Shown piece by piece: positions 26,083 to 34,839 of a stretch of DNA of 64,000 bases. Below the pieces are notes generated by a model. That model was not told the origin of the DNA. It did not search any database and saw only the letters and a list, made by a program, of their open reading frames with translations. The first letter of the stretch is position 1. Every line of letters starts with the position of its first letter. The stretch comes from Flavobacterium sp. (GTDB lineage: Bacteria; Bacteroidota; Bacteroidia; Flavobacteriales; Flavobacteriaceae): positions 30,241 through 94,240 of the forward strand of contig NZ_JAIXTJ010000025.1 in NCBI RefSeq assembly GCF_027483985.1, given 5' to 3'. A program made the translations under genes and the position numbers.

Positions 26083-27231
26083 TTAATTAGGCATTAACCT
26101 TATATTGTAGTTTGCAGAATTTCTGATATCTAAAACAACTTTATAATTTCCTGCTGCTGGAACTTTCATGTTTCCACCATTTAATTTAATTTTATACTGA
26201 CCTCCAGTTGTAGTGTTCTCTGTATTTCCAGAAGTTGTTCCCATTTTAACAGACCAATCATCTTTCAAACGAATTAAAAATTCGTCATTAGTAAGCGCTA
26301 AATCAATAGTATACATTCTGAAATAAGGAGACGCTGGGTTAGTATCAAACGTCATATAAGTTGGATTTCCCCAACCATTTGGCGTTGCAGCACCAATAAT
26401 TGCAACTTGCCTTTTACCCATTGTATAAGTTTGTGCTGGCCAATTTACTGTAAAGAAATACGTTCCTGCGCCTTCTGCTGGCTTGATATTGCTTCCACCT
26501 AAATTACCAGTAAAAGAACCATCTGCACTACTCTCACCTTTATCATTTCCTGACCAAGTTGGGTCTGAATTGAACTTAAACTCTGGATTAGCAACATTCA
26601 TCCATACGAAACCTTCATATTTACCATCATTTCCTGATGAATAAATTGTTGCTGAATTACCAGCACCTGACCAATCAGCAAATGTACTTGCTCCGCCATA
26701 ACTTCCTGGAAGGTATAATTTTTGAAATTCATCAAAAGTGTCATAAGGAGTAGCTGAAATAGATACTTCATTAGAAATAGCTGCAACACCATTAGTAGAT
26801 GATGCTAATTGCGTGGAAGGTTTTCCGATAACTCTTAACTTAAATGACCCAGAAGTTCCAATTGAACCACCAGCACTTAAAAGTAAGTTATTCAAAACTC
26901 TCTGAGTAACTGATTTTTCATTAATTCCTTCGTTAGAACTCATCGTACCCAAAACTATCGAGCTAGATGTATTTGAAAAACTTTCTGTACTCTTTACTGC
27001 TTGAAGAGAATAAGTAACAGAAGAAGAGAATCCAAAATCAGCTGGAGTCCATTTAGCTGTAAAAGCATTTGTTCCTGCTGTTGAACCTGTTAATACAAAC
27101 GAACCACCAGTTGGAGATGACAAATTAATTGCGCTTGAAGTAGCTGTAGGGTCTAATTTTTCATCACTACAGGATACAATTGAGGTAAGTGTTCCTGCTA
27201 ATAACATTAAACTTAAAAATATTTTTTTCAT
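26083..27231 (-). CDS. susE: SusE/SusF-family starch-binding outer-membrane lipoprotein
   Basis: A 382-residue lipoprotein. The signal MKKIFLSLMLLAGTLTSIVSC ends at the lipid-modified cysteine, and the following acidic SDEKLDP is compatible with surface export of Bacteroidota lipoproteins. The N-terminal domain (about 35-165) is the SusE-type beta-sandwich (INLSSPTGGSFVLTGSTAGTN). Two further carbohydrate-binding modules follow (about 170-275, YLPGSYGGASTFADW onward, and 276-382, VAIIGAATPNGWGNPTYMTF onward). Such proteins hold starch at the cell surface and have no catalytic site. Its place between SusD and a GH13 amylase supports this. SusE and SusF cannot be told apart by sequence alone here. 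Confidence 0.88.
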   Translation of the reverse strand: MKKIFLSLMLLAGTLTSIVSCSDEKLDPTATSSAINLSSPTGGSFVLTGSTAGTNAFTAKWTPADFGFSSSVTYSLQAVKSTESFSNTSSSIVLGTMSSNEGINEKSVTQRVLNNLLLSAGGSIGTSGSFKLRVIGKPSTQLASSTNGVAAISNEVSISATPYDTFDEFQKLYLPGSYGGASTFADWSGAGNSATIYSSGNDGKYEGFVWMNVANPEFKFNSDPTWSGNDKGESSADGSFTGNLGGSNIKPAEGAGTYFFTVNWPAQTYTMGKRQVAIIGAATPNGWGNPTYMTFDTNPASPYFRMYTIDLALTNDEFLIRLKDDWSVKMGTTSGNTENTTTGGQYKIKLNGGNMKVPAAGNYKVVLDIRNSANYNIRLMPN

Positions 27232-27249
27232 AATTTTTTATATTAAACA

Positions 27250-27277
27250 CCTCGGAAAAGATAAATCGATTCCGAGG
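27250..27277 (-). other. intercistronic hairpin between the SusD and SusE-like genes
   Basis: CCTCGGAA (27250-27257) pairs with TTCCGAGG (27270-27277) around a 12-base loop. There is no good T run on the minus strand, so it is more likely an mRNA-stabilising or processing hairpin than a terminator. Confidence 0.55.
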
Positions 27278-27289
27278 ATAATTTTATTA

Positions 27290-28876
27290 TTAATAACCAG
27301 GATTTTGTTGTAATGTAGGGTTTGAACCAATTGCAGTTGCTGGTATTGGGAAAATTTTATATTTATCATCAATAGTAGTTCCTGATTGAACTGCACCTTT
27401 CCACTGCCAGTTGTAAGTACTTCCTGTGTATTTGCCAAAACGGATCAAATCTTGTCTTCTATGACCTTCCCAGTATAATTCTCGAGCTCTTTCGTCAAGA
27501 ACAAAGTCAAGTGTAATATCACCAGCTGTAACCGCGGTAGCACCTGCCCTAGTTCTTAGTGTATTTACATAACTTGCAGCTTGACTAGTACTACCTTGTC
27601 CTCTTGCCGCTAATTCTGCATACATTAAATACGCGTCAGCTAATCTAAATACTGGAAAATCGATATCTACAAAGTTACCAGACACATCAGATCCAGCACC
27701 ACCAGTTGACTTGATATTTTTATATTTTTCAACAGCATATCCATCGCCAAAGTTACCGATATTACCAATTGACAATGTTTGTCCTGATGTATAGAACATA
27801 CCTCTTGGATCACCAGCAAATTTATTAACAAACTCTTGTCTAGTTCTTAAACCAAACCAACCACCATTAACACCATAATTAGATGGATTCATTGAACCTC
27901 CAATCGCAGCATGTGTTAAGAAAGTTGTTCCTCCATAAGTTTGTGTATTTAAACCGTTATATCTTATTGGAAAGATCATTTCAGTTTGCGAACCATTACT
28001 ATCGTTATCAGCCATAAATACTTTTCCGTAGCTTGAACTTGTATTAATTGAATACGTTGAACTTAATACCGGAGCTAACGCCGCTGCAGCTTCTGCATAT
28101 TTGTTTTGATTGATGTACACCTGCGCATTTAAATAAACTTTAGATAATAACATTTTAGCAGCAATTTTATCAACTCTACCAAATTCATTAGAACCTGAAG
28201 CTAACAAATCAGCATCAATAGCATTCAATTCACTTATGATAAAATCAAAAATGAATGATCTACTTCTTTGTTGCGGAAAACTAAAACCAACAGTATCGTT
28301 TTCTGTTGTGAATGGAACATTTCCAAACATATCCATCAAATGCCAATAAGAAAAAGCTCTCAAAAAACGTGCTTCAGCTCTATAGCTTACAATCTGAGCT
28401 CTTGTAGCTGCAGTAACATTTCTAGAATTTAATTTATCATTTGTAGTTTGTCTTAAATACTCATTACATAATGATACTTGATACATACAACGAGAAAACA
28501 TTGCATAAATGAACTCATTATTTGATGCCCACGTGTGGTTGTTTAAAGAAGGTAAGTTTCCATCTGCCCAAGCAATAATTGCTTCGTCAGTAGTAATTTC
28601 ATTCATTACCCAGTAAGCTCTCAAATATTGTCCGAAACCTTCATCAATTCCAGCGATATCAGAATTTCCTGCTGGACCTTGTTGCCCTGAAACAGCTAAC
28701 CCAGCATAAAGTTTTGCTAGAAACTGCTTGTAAGAAGCCTCATCTTGATAAAATACTTCTGATGAATAGATATCTTCATCAATCTCGATTTTATCTAGCT
28801 CTTTAGTACATGACGTCATTGATAAAATGGTCACTACTGAAAGAACTAACATTTTAATAATTCTACTTTTTTTCAT
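27290..28876 (-). CDS. susD: SusD/RagB-family starch-binding lipoprotein
   Basis: A 528-residue outer-membrane lipoprotein with the lipobox cysteine at about residue 23 (SMTSCTKELDK). The helical SusD fold is marked by VSLCNEYLRQT, RAEARFLRAFSYWHLMDMFGNVPF (about 165-190; in two adjoining pieces), VYLNAQVYINQNKYAEAA and the C-terminal ERARELYWEGHRRQDLIRFG (about 460-480). SusD caps the SusC barrel and delivers oligosaccharide to it. It follows susC by 10 bases and precedes susE, the normal susCDE order, and the neighbouring GH13, GH31 and GH65 enzymes identify alpha-glucans as the substrate. Confidence 0.95.
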   Translation of the reverse strand: MKKSRIIKMLVLSVVTILSMTSCTKELDKIEIDEDIYSSEVFYQDEASYKQFLAKLYAGLAVSGQQGPAGNSDIAGIDEGFGQYLRAYWVMNEITTDEAIIAWADGNLPSLNNHTWASNNEFIYAMFSRCMYQVSLCNEYLRQTTNDKLNSRNVTAATRAQIVSYRAEARFLRAFSYWHLMDMFGNVPFTTENDTVGFSFPQQRSRSFIFDFIISELNAIDADLLASGSNEFGRVDKIAAKMLLSKVYLNAQVYINQNKYAEAAAALAPVLSSTYSINTSSSYGKVFMADNDSNGSQTEMIFPIRYNGLNTQTYGGTTFLTHAAIGGSMNPSNYGVNGGWFGLRTRQEFVNKFAGDPRGMFYTSGQTLSIGNIGNFGDGYAVEKYKNIKSTGGAGSDVSGNFVDIDFPVFRLADAYLMYAELAARGQGSTSQAASYVNTLRTRAGATAVTAGDITLDFVLDERARELYWEGHRRQDLIRFGKYTGSTYNWQWKGAVQSGTTIDDKYKIFPIPATAIGSNPTLQQNPGY

Positions 28877-28886
28877 AACTTTTTTT

Positions 28887-31835
28887 TTAAAAATTTACAT
28901 TACAGCCAAGTACAAACATTCTTGCTCTTGGGTAAATCGTTTGATCAATTCCAGATAAAATTTCAGGATCTAATCCTTTATATTTTGAAATAATAAGTGC
29001 ATTTTGTACACCAAAACTTAGTCTAGCAGTAGTAGCATTTCCAAATGGTTCTGCAAAATTGTATCCAAAGCTGATGTTATCTAACTTAATAAACGAAGCA
29101 TCTCTCACATAGTAATCTGAGAAAAATCTATTATTACCTTCGTTAACAAAACCTGATTCGAAGAAAGATGGGTTTATATTATTTAACGGTGTAATTTGGT
29201 TTATAGAATTATCTAAATAACCATATGAAGAACCATTATTATCATAGATATAGTTTCCTAAACTTGCTCTCCACGACATTGACATATCCCATTTCTTGTA
29301 ATTAAATGTAGACATTAAACCAAATGTGAAATCAGCATATGGTTGTTTGTACTGGTACATATCTTTTGGAGTTATCAATCCATCACCATTTCTATCAACG
29401 TAAACACCTTCTAAAGGTTTTCCGTTTGTACCATAAACTTGCTCATATACATAAAACGCATTTGGCGCATAACCTGTTGAGTTGATTTGAATATTATTTC
29501 CAACACCACCTCTGATTCCTCCTGTTAAGAAACCAGGTGCTTCCGTACCATCGATAGCAGTTGCCGTAATTTTTCTATCTTGATAATTTGCATTAAAATT
29601 AATATTCCAATTTAAATCTGTAGATTTTAACACATCAAAATTTAATCCAAGTTCAACACCTTTTACTTCTAAGTTTCCGAAATTTCTTGGTCCGTTGTTA
29701 GTTAAATTGGCACCGTCAGGGTAAGCTACAAAAGCTAATAAATCTTCAGTTTCTTTTTGATACACATCTAATGTACCTTTAACTTTTTTAAACAATTCGA
29801 AATCTAAACCGGCATTGTATGTTGTAGTTTCTTCCCACTTAATTGTATTAGAATAAAATGAAGGTCTTACAGTTGTTACAAAAGTATTTCCAAATTGATA
29901 TTGAGCTTGTTGATTTCCTGTAACATACTGAGGTATATAAGAAAAACTAGTAGACAATTCTTGTTGACCAGTGATTCCCCAACCTAATCTTAATTTTAAG
30001 TTAGTAACTGATTTACTTTCTTTTAAAAAGCTTTCATTAGATATATTCCAAGCAAATGCAGCTCCTGGAAAAATTCCAGATCTTACATCTTCAAAGAAAT
30101 TATTAGTGATATCGTTTCTTAAATTTAACGTCAATAAGTATTTATCAGCAAAGCCAAGATTAGCTCTACCAAAATAAGACTCTAATTTACTTACAGGACT
30201 TGTAAAAGTATTTTGTGAATTAATTACGTTCGCAGGATTTCTTAATTCTCCTGAATTATAATCAACACGATTTCTTTCATAATAAGTATGTCCTGCAGTT
30301 ACATCTACATTTAATTTACCAAAAGATTTTGTATAGTTTACATAAGCATCAAGAGCTGTATTTGTTCTATTACCCCAAAACTCACTATATCTTCCTAAAT
30401 TATTTGTTCCGTTGAAAAAGCCGTTGATACTACGATTACTTAAGTCATTTCTACCTTGAGATTGTTCTCTATCAAGACCTGCTAAAACAGTGAATTTTAA
30501 TTCTGGTAGGAAGTGTAATTTATAATCCAACTGAACATTTCCATAGTAACGATATCTTTTTGTTTGATTATTTCTTTGTTGAAGTGCAGCAACTGGGTTG
30601 TCAGCAGCTAAAAAATTTGGATTATTAGAACCATCTAACCACTCAAAATAACCTCCAAATTGTTGGCTGTTAATATTCACTGGTTGTGTTGGATCAAAAT
30701 TAATAGCACTACTTATAGCACCTTCGTCAGCAAAACGCTCCTTAATAACAGAGAAGTTTCCATTAATAGCAATTTTTAAATGGTCTTTGAATAAAGATGG
30801 ATTTAATCTTAAAGAAGCAGTTGTTCTATCGAACTTAGAAGTTTCTAAAATACCTGGAATATAAGTATGACCATATGTGAATGATGTTGGCAATTTTCCG
30901 AATAAAGCACCTCTTAATCCTACATTATTATCAATTGATACTGAATTTGAGAAAATTTCCTCTTGCCAATCAGTGTTAGAATTTCCTAGTCTTGCAAGTC
31001 TTGAAGGCGCAATATTATACTGAGCGATATTTGCAGGATTTGTTAAAAAACTTTTAAAGTCTGCAGCAGAAGTAGTATTTATTTTGTCCGCTAAAGTATT
31101 AACTGTAAATGTTGTTCCTACAGAAACTTTTAGTGCACCTTTAGCACCTTTTTTAGTAGTAACTAAAATAACACCGTTAGAACCTCTATTACCATAAATG
31201 GCAGTAGCAGAAGCATCTTTTAAAATAGATATATTCTCAATATCATTAGGATTAATCGTTTGTAAATTCCCATCGATTGGCAATCCATCTAATACAATCA
31301 ACGGATCGTTAGAAGCTTGCAATGAAGCTCCACCACGAATTCTAATCGCAGCACCATCTCCAGGACGACCACCTTGAGTAACAACTACACCCGCAACACG
31401 ACCATTTAACAACGACTCTGTGTTAGAATTAAAACCTTTATTGAAATCTTTTGTAGTCAATAAATCTACAGCACCTGTTGCATCTTTTTTCTTAACAGAA
31501 CCATAACCAACTTGAACTACAACTTCTTGTAAAACATTGGCTTCTTCTTCTAAAGAAACTGCTAATGATTTTTGACCTTGATACGCGACGGTAGCGTTCT
31601 TATAACCAATAAAAGAGAACACTAATTTGTCTCCATTTTTTACTTTAGTTAATTTAAATTTTCCGTCAAAATCGGTTGATGTACCCGTTTGAGTACCTTG
31701 AATAATTACGTTAACTCCTGGAATCGGTTGATTTGATTTTGAATCAACTACAACTCCGTCCACCGTGGTTTGAGCCAAAACACTAAATGGGAGCATTAGC
31801 AATAAAAATAACAACTTTTTATAAATTGTTTTCAT
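28887..31835 (-). CDS. susC: SusC/RagA-family TonB-dependent receptor for maltodextrins
   Basis: A 982-residue outer-membrane transporter. A signal peptide (about 1-21) leads to a carboxypeptidase-regulatory-like domain (TTVDGVVVDSKSNQPIPGVN, about 23-105), a TonB box region and the plug domain (ESLLNGRVAGVVVTQGGRPG near 140, then RIRGGASLQASNDPLIVLDG). A 22-strand barrel (about 230-982) ends in an aromatic-rich strand (RMFVLGCNVNF). It imports oligosaccharides with energy from TonB. It is the first gene of the leftward operon; a LacI-type palindrome lies 110 bases upstream and a second shared element is 33-53 bases upstream of the ATG. Confidence 0.95.
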   Translation of the reverse strand: MKTIYKKLLFLLLMLPFSVLAQTTVDGVVVDSKSNQPIPGVNVIIQGTQTGTSTDFDGKFKLTKVKNGDKLVFSFIGYKNATVAYQGQKSLAVSLEEEANVLQEVVVQVGYGSVKKKDATGAVDLLTTKDFNKGFNSNTESLLNGRVAGVVVTQGGRPGDGAAIRIRGGASLQASNDPLIVLDGLPIDGNLQTINPNDIENISILKDASATAIYGNRGSNGVILVTTKKGAKGALKVSVGTTFTVNTLADKINTTSAADFKSFLTNPANIAQYNIAPSRLARLGNSNTDWQEEIFSNSVSIDNNVGLRGALFGKLPTSFTYGHTYIPGILETSKFDRTTASLRLNPSLFKDHLKIAINGNFSVIKERFADEGAISSAINFDPTQPVNINSQQFGGYFEWLDGSNNPNFLAADNPVAALQQRNNQTKRYRYYGNVQLDYKLHFLPELKFTVLAGLDREQSQGRNDLSNRSINGFFNGTNNLGRYSEFWGNRTNTALDAYVNYTKSFGKLNVDVTAGHTYYERNRVDYNSGELRNPANVINSQNTFTSPVSKLESYFGRANLGFADKYLLTLNLRNDITNNFFEDVRSGIFPGAAFAWNISNESFLKESKSVTNLKLRLGWGITGQQELSTSFSYIPQYVTGNQQAQYQFGNTFVTTVRPSFYSNTIKWEETTTYNAGLDFELFKKVKGTLDVYQKETEDLLAFVAYPDGANLTNNGPRNFGNLEVKGVELGLNFDVLKSTDLNWNINFNANYQDRKITATAIDGTEAPGFLTGGIRGGVGNNIQINSTGYAPNAFYVYEQVYGTNGKPLEGVYVDRNGDGLITPKDMYQYKQPYADFTFGLMSTFNYKKWDMSMSWRASLGNYIYDNNGSSYGYLDNSINQITPLNNINPSFFESGFVNEGNNRFFSDYYVRDASFIKLDNISFGYNFAEPFGNATTARLSFGVQNALIISKYKGLDPEILSGIDQTIYPRARMFVLGCNVNF

Positions 31836-31867
31836 ACATTTTGTTTAGGTTAATAAATTTGTTTTTT

Positions 31868-31888
31868 AGCTTATACTTTAACTTCGAA
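31868..31888. promoter_or_regulatory. shared element near the susC transcription start (copy 1)
   Basis: On the plus strand this 21-base block begins AGCTTATACTTT and ends ACTTCGAA. A near-identical 22-base block is at 33226-33247 ahead of the sugar transporter. The block lies just downstream of a possible -7 box on the minus strand (TAAATTTA, 31892-31899). Its orientation relative to the gene is opposite in the two copies. Function unknown. Confidence 0.5.
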
Positions 31889-31944
31889 TGTTAAATTTAT
31901 AATAAATTTTCAGATAAAAAAATGAGACTACTATTATATAGTAC

Positions 31945-31958
31945 CGAAAACGTTTTCG
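31945..31958. promoter_or_regulatory. LacI-type operator palindrome upstream of susC and lacI
   Basis: A perfect 14-bp palindrome, CGAAAACGTTTTCG, has the central CG and AT-rich arms typical of LacI-family operators. It lies in the divergent region between susC and the LacI-type regulator. A nearly identical site is at 33153-33164. Binding by the adjacent regulator is inferred. Confidence 0.75.
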
Positions 31959-32023
31959 TGTTGAAAACTTTCTCAAATATTCAGAAAAATAAAGGTAAAA
32001 TTCACAATTAAAAAAATAAAACC

Positions 32024-32031
32024 TATCTTTA
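32024..32031 (+). promoter_or_regulatory. possible -7 element of the LacI-type regulator gene
   Basis: TATCTTTA matches TAnnTTTG except for the last base; the same octamer precedes the sugar transporter at 33209-33216. It is about 83 bases before the ATG. No clear -33 box is seen. Confidence 0.3.
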
Positions 32032-32113
32032 TTCAGAAATTAATTTTCTGTTAAGAATTAAACATTTTTTAATTTTGAAAAATTAGTTTTACAATCAACT
32101 TATAAACCAAAAA

Positions 32114-33136
32114 ATGAGAAGAAAAGTCACTTTAAAACAAATTGCAAAAGAATTAGATGTTTCTATTTCTACAGTATCTAAATCTTTGAGAGATAGCAGT
32201 GAAATTAGCGAAGATACTCGTCAAAAAGTACAAGCGTTTGCTAAACTATACAACTATAAACCAAATAATATTGCACTTAGTTTAAAAAACAGAAAGTCCA
32301 AGACAATATGCATCATTATTCCGGAAGTCATTCATCATTTTTTTGCTACCGTAATTAGCGGTGTTGAACATGTTGCTAATGAAAATGGCTATAATGTAAT
32401 TGTTTGTTTATCCGATGAATCATTTGATAAGGAAGTCATTAATATGGAAATGTTAGCCAACGGAAGCATTGACGGATTCATCATGTCTTTATCAAAAGAA
32501 ACCCAACAAAAAAGAGATTTTCATCATATTACGGAAGTTATCAATCAAGGAATGCCCGTTGTAATGTTTGACAGAATTACAAACGATATTTTATGCGATA
32601 AAGTAATTATTGACGATAATTTAGCCGCTTTTAATGCTACTCAATTCCTTATCGATAAAGGATTTAAAAAAATTGCCTTGCTAACAACAGTAGATTATGT
32701 TAGTGTAGGAAAATTAAGGACAGAAGGTTACATCAAAGCATTGAAAACCAACGATATTAAAATTGATGAAAACATAATAATAAAAATTGAAGACACTGAT
32801 AACTTTGAAAATCAAATTGAAGCTTTAATAAACAATAATGACCTTGAAGCAATTTTTGCAGTAAACGAAATTTTTGCAGTTACTGCAATAAAAGTTGCAG
32901 CAAGATTAGGAAAGTCAGTACCAAAAGACATCTCAATTATAGGTTTTACAGATGGTATTATATCTAAATATTCATCGCCATCTATAACTACCGTTAGCCA
33001 AAATGGTGCGAAAATGGGTGAAAAAGCAGCAAGAATGCTTCTCGAAAAACTTGAAATTGAAGAGGAAGATTACGAAGAACAATACAAAACCGAAGTCATA
33101 GAAACCGAATTAGTAGAAAGAGAATCTACACTTTAA
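32114..33136 (+). CDS. LacI-family transcriptional regulator of the starch locus
   Basis: A 340-residue regulator. The N-terminal helix-turn-helix (VTLKQIAKELDVSISTVSKS, residues 5-24) and hinge (YNYKPNNIALSLKNRKS) are typical of LacI, followed by a periplasmic-binding-protein-like sensor domain (about 62-330; TICIIIPEVIHHFFATVISG and the C-terminal SIIGFTDGIISKYSSPSITT). It sits between the divergent susCDE-amylase and sugar transporter operons, each preceded by a matching palindrome, so it very likely controls both in response to maltose or a related sugar. Both sites lie well upstream of the presumed -7 boxes, which would fit activation as well as repression. Effector and mode are not visible. 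Confidence 0.92.
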   Translation: MRRKVTLKQIAKELDVSISTVSKSLRDSSEISEDTRQKVQAFAKLYNYKPNNIALSLKNRKSKTICIIIPEVIHHFFATVISGVEHVANENGYNVIVCLSDESFDKEVINMEMLANGSIDGFIMSLSKETQQKRDFHHITEVINQGMPVVMFDRITNDILCDKVIIDDNLAAFNATQFLIDKGFKKIALLTTVDYVSVGKLRTEGYIKALKTNDIKIDENIIIKIEDTDNFENQIEALINNNDLEAIFAVNEIFAVTAIKVAARLGKSVPKDISIIGFTDGIISKYSSPSITTVSQNGAKMGEKAARMLLEKLEIEEEDYEEQYKTEVIETELVERESTL

Positions 33137-33152
33137 ATTACTTATCAACAAA

Positions 33153-33164
33153 AAAACGTTTTCG
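33153..33164. promoter_or_regulatory. LacI-type operator upstream of the sugar transporter operon
   Basis: AAAACGTTTTCG contains the 10-bp perfect palindrome AAAACGTTTT and repeats the core and right half of the 31945-31958 site; only the left outer CG is replaced by AA. It is about 145 bases upstream of the transporter ATG and about 45 bases upstream of the presumed -7 box. Confidence 0.7.
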
Positions 33165-33208
33165 TAACTCTTTTTTTATAGCAAAATCTGAAAACTGAAA
33201 ACTTTTAA

Positions 33209-33216
33209 TATCTTTA
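33209..33216 (+). promoter_or_regulatory. possible -7 element of the sugar transporter operon
   Basis: TATCTTTA differs from TAnnTTTG in the last base only, and the same octamer precedes the regulator gene. A start near 33222 would place the shared element (33226-33247) at the beginning of the leader. Confidence 0.35.
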
Positions 33217-33225
33217 CAACATCAA

Positions 33226-33247
33226 AGCTTATACTTTTTACTTCGAA
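33226..33247. promoter_or_regulatory. shared element near the sugar transporter transcription start (copy 2)
   Basis: A 22-base block starting AGCTTATACTTT and ending ACTTCGAA, which matches 31868-31888 with one gap and one mismatch. Here it reads in the same direction as the gene, whereas near susC it reads against the gene. The inverted use favours a DNA-binding site over an RNA element. Confidence 0.5.
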
Positions 33248-33309
33248 AACAAAAAATAAGTTTTGATAAGCATCTAGCTTATCGTATTTCTAATCTCTAA
33301 ATTACGATA

Positions 33310-34839
33310 ATGGAAAAGCGTAAGTTAAGTTTCTGGCAAATTTGGAACATGAGTTTCGGATTTCTAGGGATACAAATGGGTTTTGCCCTTCAAAATTCTA
33401 ATGTTAGCAGAATATTTCAAACACTGGGTGCTAACATAGACGACATTCCTATTTTGTGGGTTGCTGCACCAATGACTGGGCTAATAATTCAACCAATTAT
33501 CGGCTATTTTTCAGATAGAACTTGGACAAAACTAGGCCGAAGAAAACCTTATTTTCTTGCTGGTGCAATTTTAGCGTCTGCTGCTTTATTTATAATGCCC
33601 AATTCGCCTATGTTGTGGTTTGCTGCAGGTATGTTATGGATAATGGATGCCTCTATTAACGTTTCAATGGAACCTTTTCGTGCATTTGTAGGTGATAATT
33701 TACCCGATTCACAAAGAACGACTGGTTTTGCAATGCAAAGTTTCTTTATTGGAATTGGTGCTTATTTTGCTTCAAAACTTCCGTTGATTTTTACTCATTT
33801 TGGGGTAAGTAACACGGCACCTTTAGGAATTATTCCTGATTCTGTTAAATATTCCTTCTATTTTGGTGGAATTGCTTTCCTAATTACCGTTTTATGGACA
33901 GTTTTAACTTCTAAAGAATATTCACCAGAAGAATTAGAAGCTTTTGAAAACCATAATAAGGAAACTTATCAAAAAGAAACACATTCTAAAGAATGGTTTG
34001 TAACAAATGGTAATTCTCATCTTAGCAAAGGACTATTGTTTTTAGTAGTTAGCGCATTATTCTCATTTGCAATTTATAATTATGACTTGAAAAAAGATTT
34101 ATACGTTCTTTCTATTGGTCTAATTGGTCTTGGCGGAATTGCAATGCTAATTTCAGGATTATTGCAAAAAACAAACAATACAGAAAATGGTTTTGTTACT
34201 ATTATGAACGATTTTCAGTTTATGCCAAAAATAATGAAACAATTGGCTTGGGTACAATTCTTTTCTTGGTTTGCACTTTTTTCAATGTGGATTTACACTA
34301 CTCTTGCCGTTACACAACACATTTACAAAACAACAGATACAACTTCTGACGCATACAATACTGGAGCAAATCAAGTTGGAGAAATGTTTGCGAATTATAA
34401 CTTAATTGCAGCTATTGCAGCATTTCTTTTACCATTATTAGCAAAATATACTAGCAGAAAATTTACTCATTTCGTAGCATTAGTTTGTGGAGGATTAGGT
34501 TTAATATCTGTATATTTTATTTCTGAACCGACAGTTTTCACAATGGAATGGCTACCTATGATTGGCGTTGGTATTGCTTGGGCAAGTATTTTATCAATAC
34601 CTTATGCTATGCTTTCAGGCTCTTTGCCTTCTAGTAAGATGGGTTATTATATGGGAGTTTTTAACTTTTTTATTGTAATTCCTCAATTAGTAGCAGCATC
34701 TATTTTAGGATTTTTAGTTTCCAAATTTTTTAACAGCGAACCGATTTACGCTTTATTAATTGGTGGAGCATCTATGATTCTTGCAGGAATAATAGCTTTA
34801 ACCATTAATGACGAATCGAAAATTAATTTAAATGAATAA
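33310..34839 (+). CDS. MFS sugar transporter (probable maltose uptake, GPH/SLC45-like)
   Basis: A 509-residue inner-membrane carrier with about 12 hydrophobic segments. MSFGFLGIQMGFALQNSNVS near the N-terminus, QPIIGYFSDRTWTKLGRRKP (about 65-84; the conserved loop of sugar:cation symporters) and IPYAMLSGSLPSSKMGYYMG near 430 are typical of the Bacteroidota carriers encoded beside maltose phosphorylase. A hydrophilic central loop (about 200-235) separates the two halves. It would bring maltose from the periplasm to the cytoplasmic GH65 enzyme. It opens the rightward starch operon and overlaps the next gene by 8 bases (ATGAATAA). Maltose as substrate is inferred from context. Confidence 0.88.
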   Translation: MEKRKLSFWQIWNMSFGFLGIQMGFALQNSNVSRIFQTLGANIDDIPILWVAAPMTGLIIQPIIGYFSDRTWTKLGRRKPYFLAGAILASAALFIMPNSPMLWFAAGMLWIMDASINVSMEPFRAFVGDNLPDSQRTTGFAMQSFFIGIGAYFASKLPLIFTHFGVSNTAPLGIIPDSVKYSFYFGGIAFLITVLWTVLTSKEYSPEELEAFENHNKETYQKETHSKEWFVTNGNSHLSKGLLFLVVSALFSFAIYNYDLKKDLYVLSIGLIGLGGIAMLISGLLQKTNNTENGFVTIMNDFQFMPKIMKQLAWVQFFSWFALFSMWIYTTLAVTQHIYKTTDTTSDAYNTGANQVGEMFANYNLIAAIAAFLLPLLAKYTSRKFTHFVALVCGGLGLISVYFISEPTVFTMEWLPMIGVGIAWASILSIPYAMLSGSLPSSKMGYYMGVFNFFIVIPQLVAASILGFLVSKFFNSEPIYALLIGGASMILAGIIALTINDESKINLNE

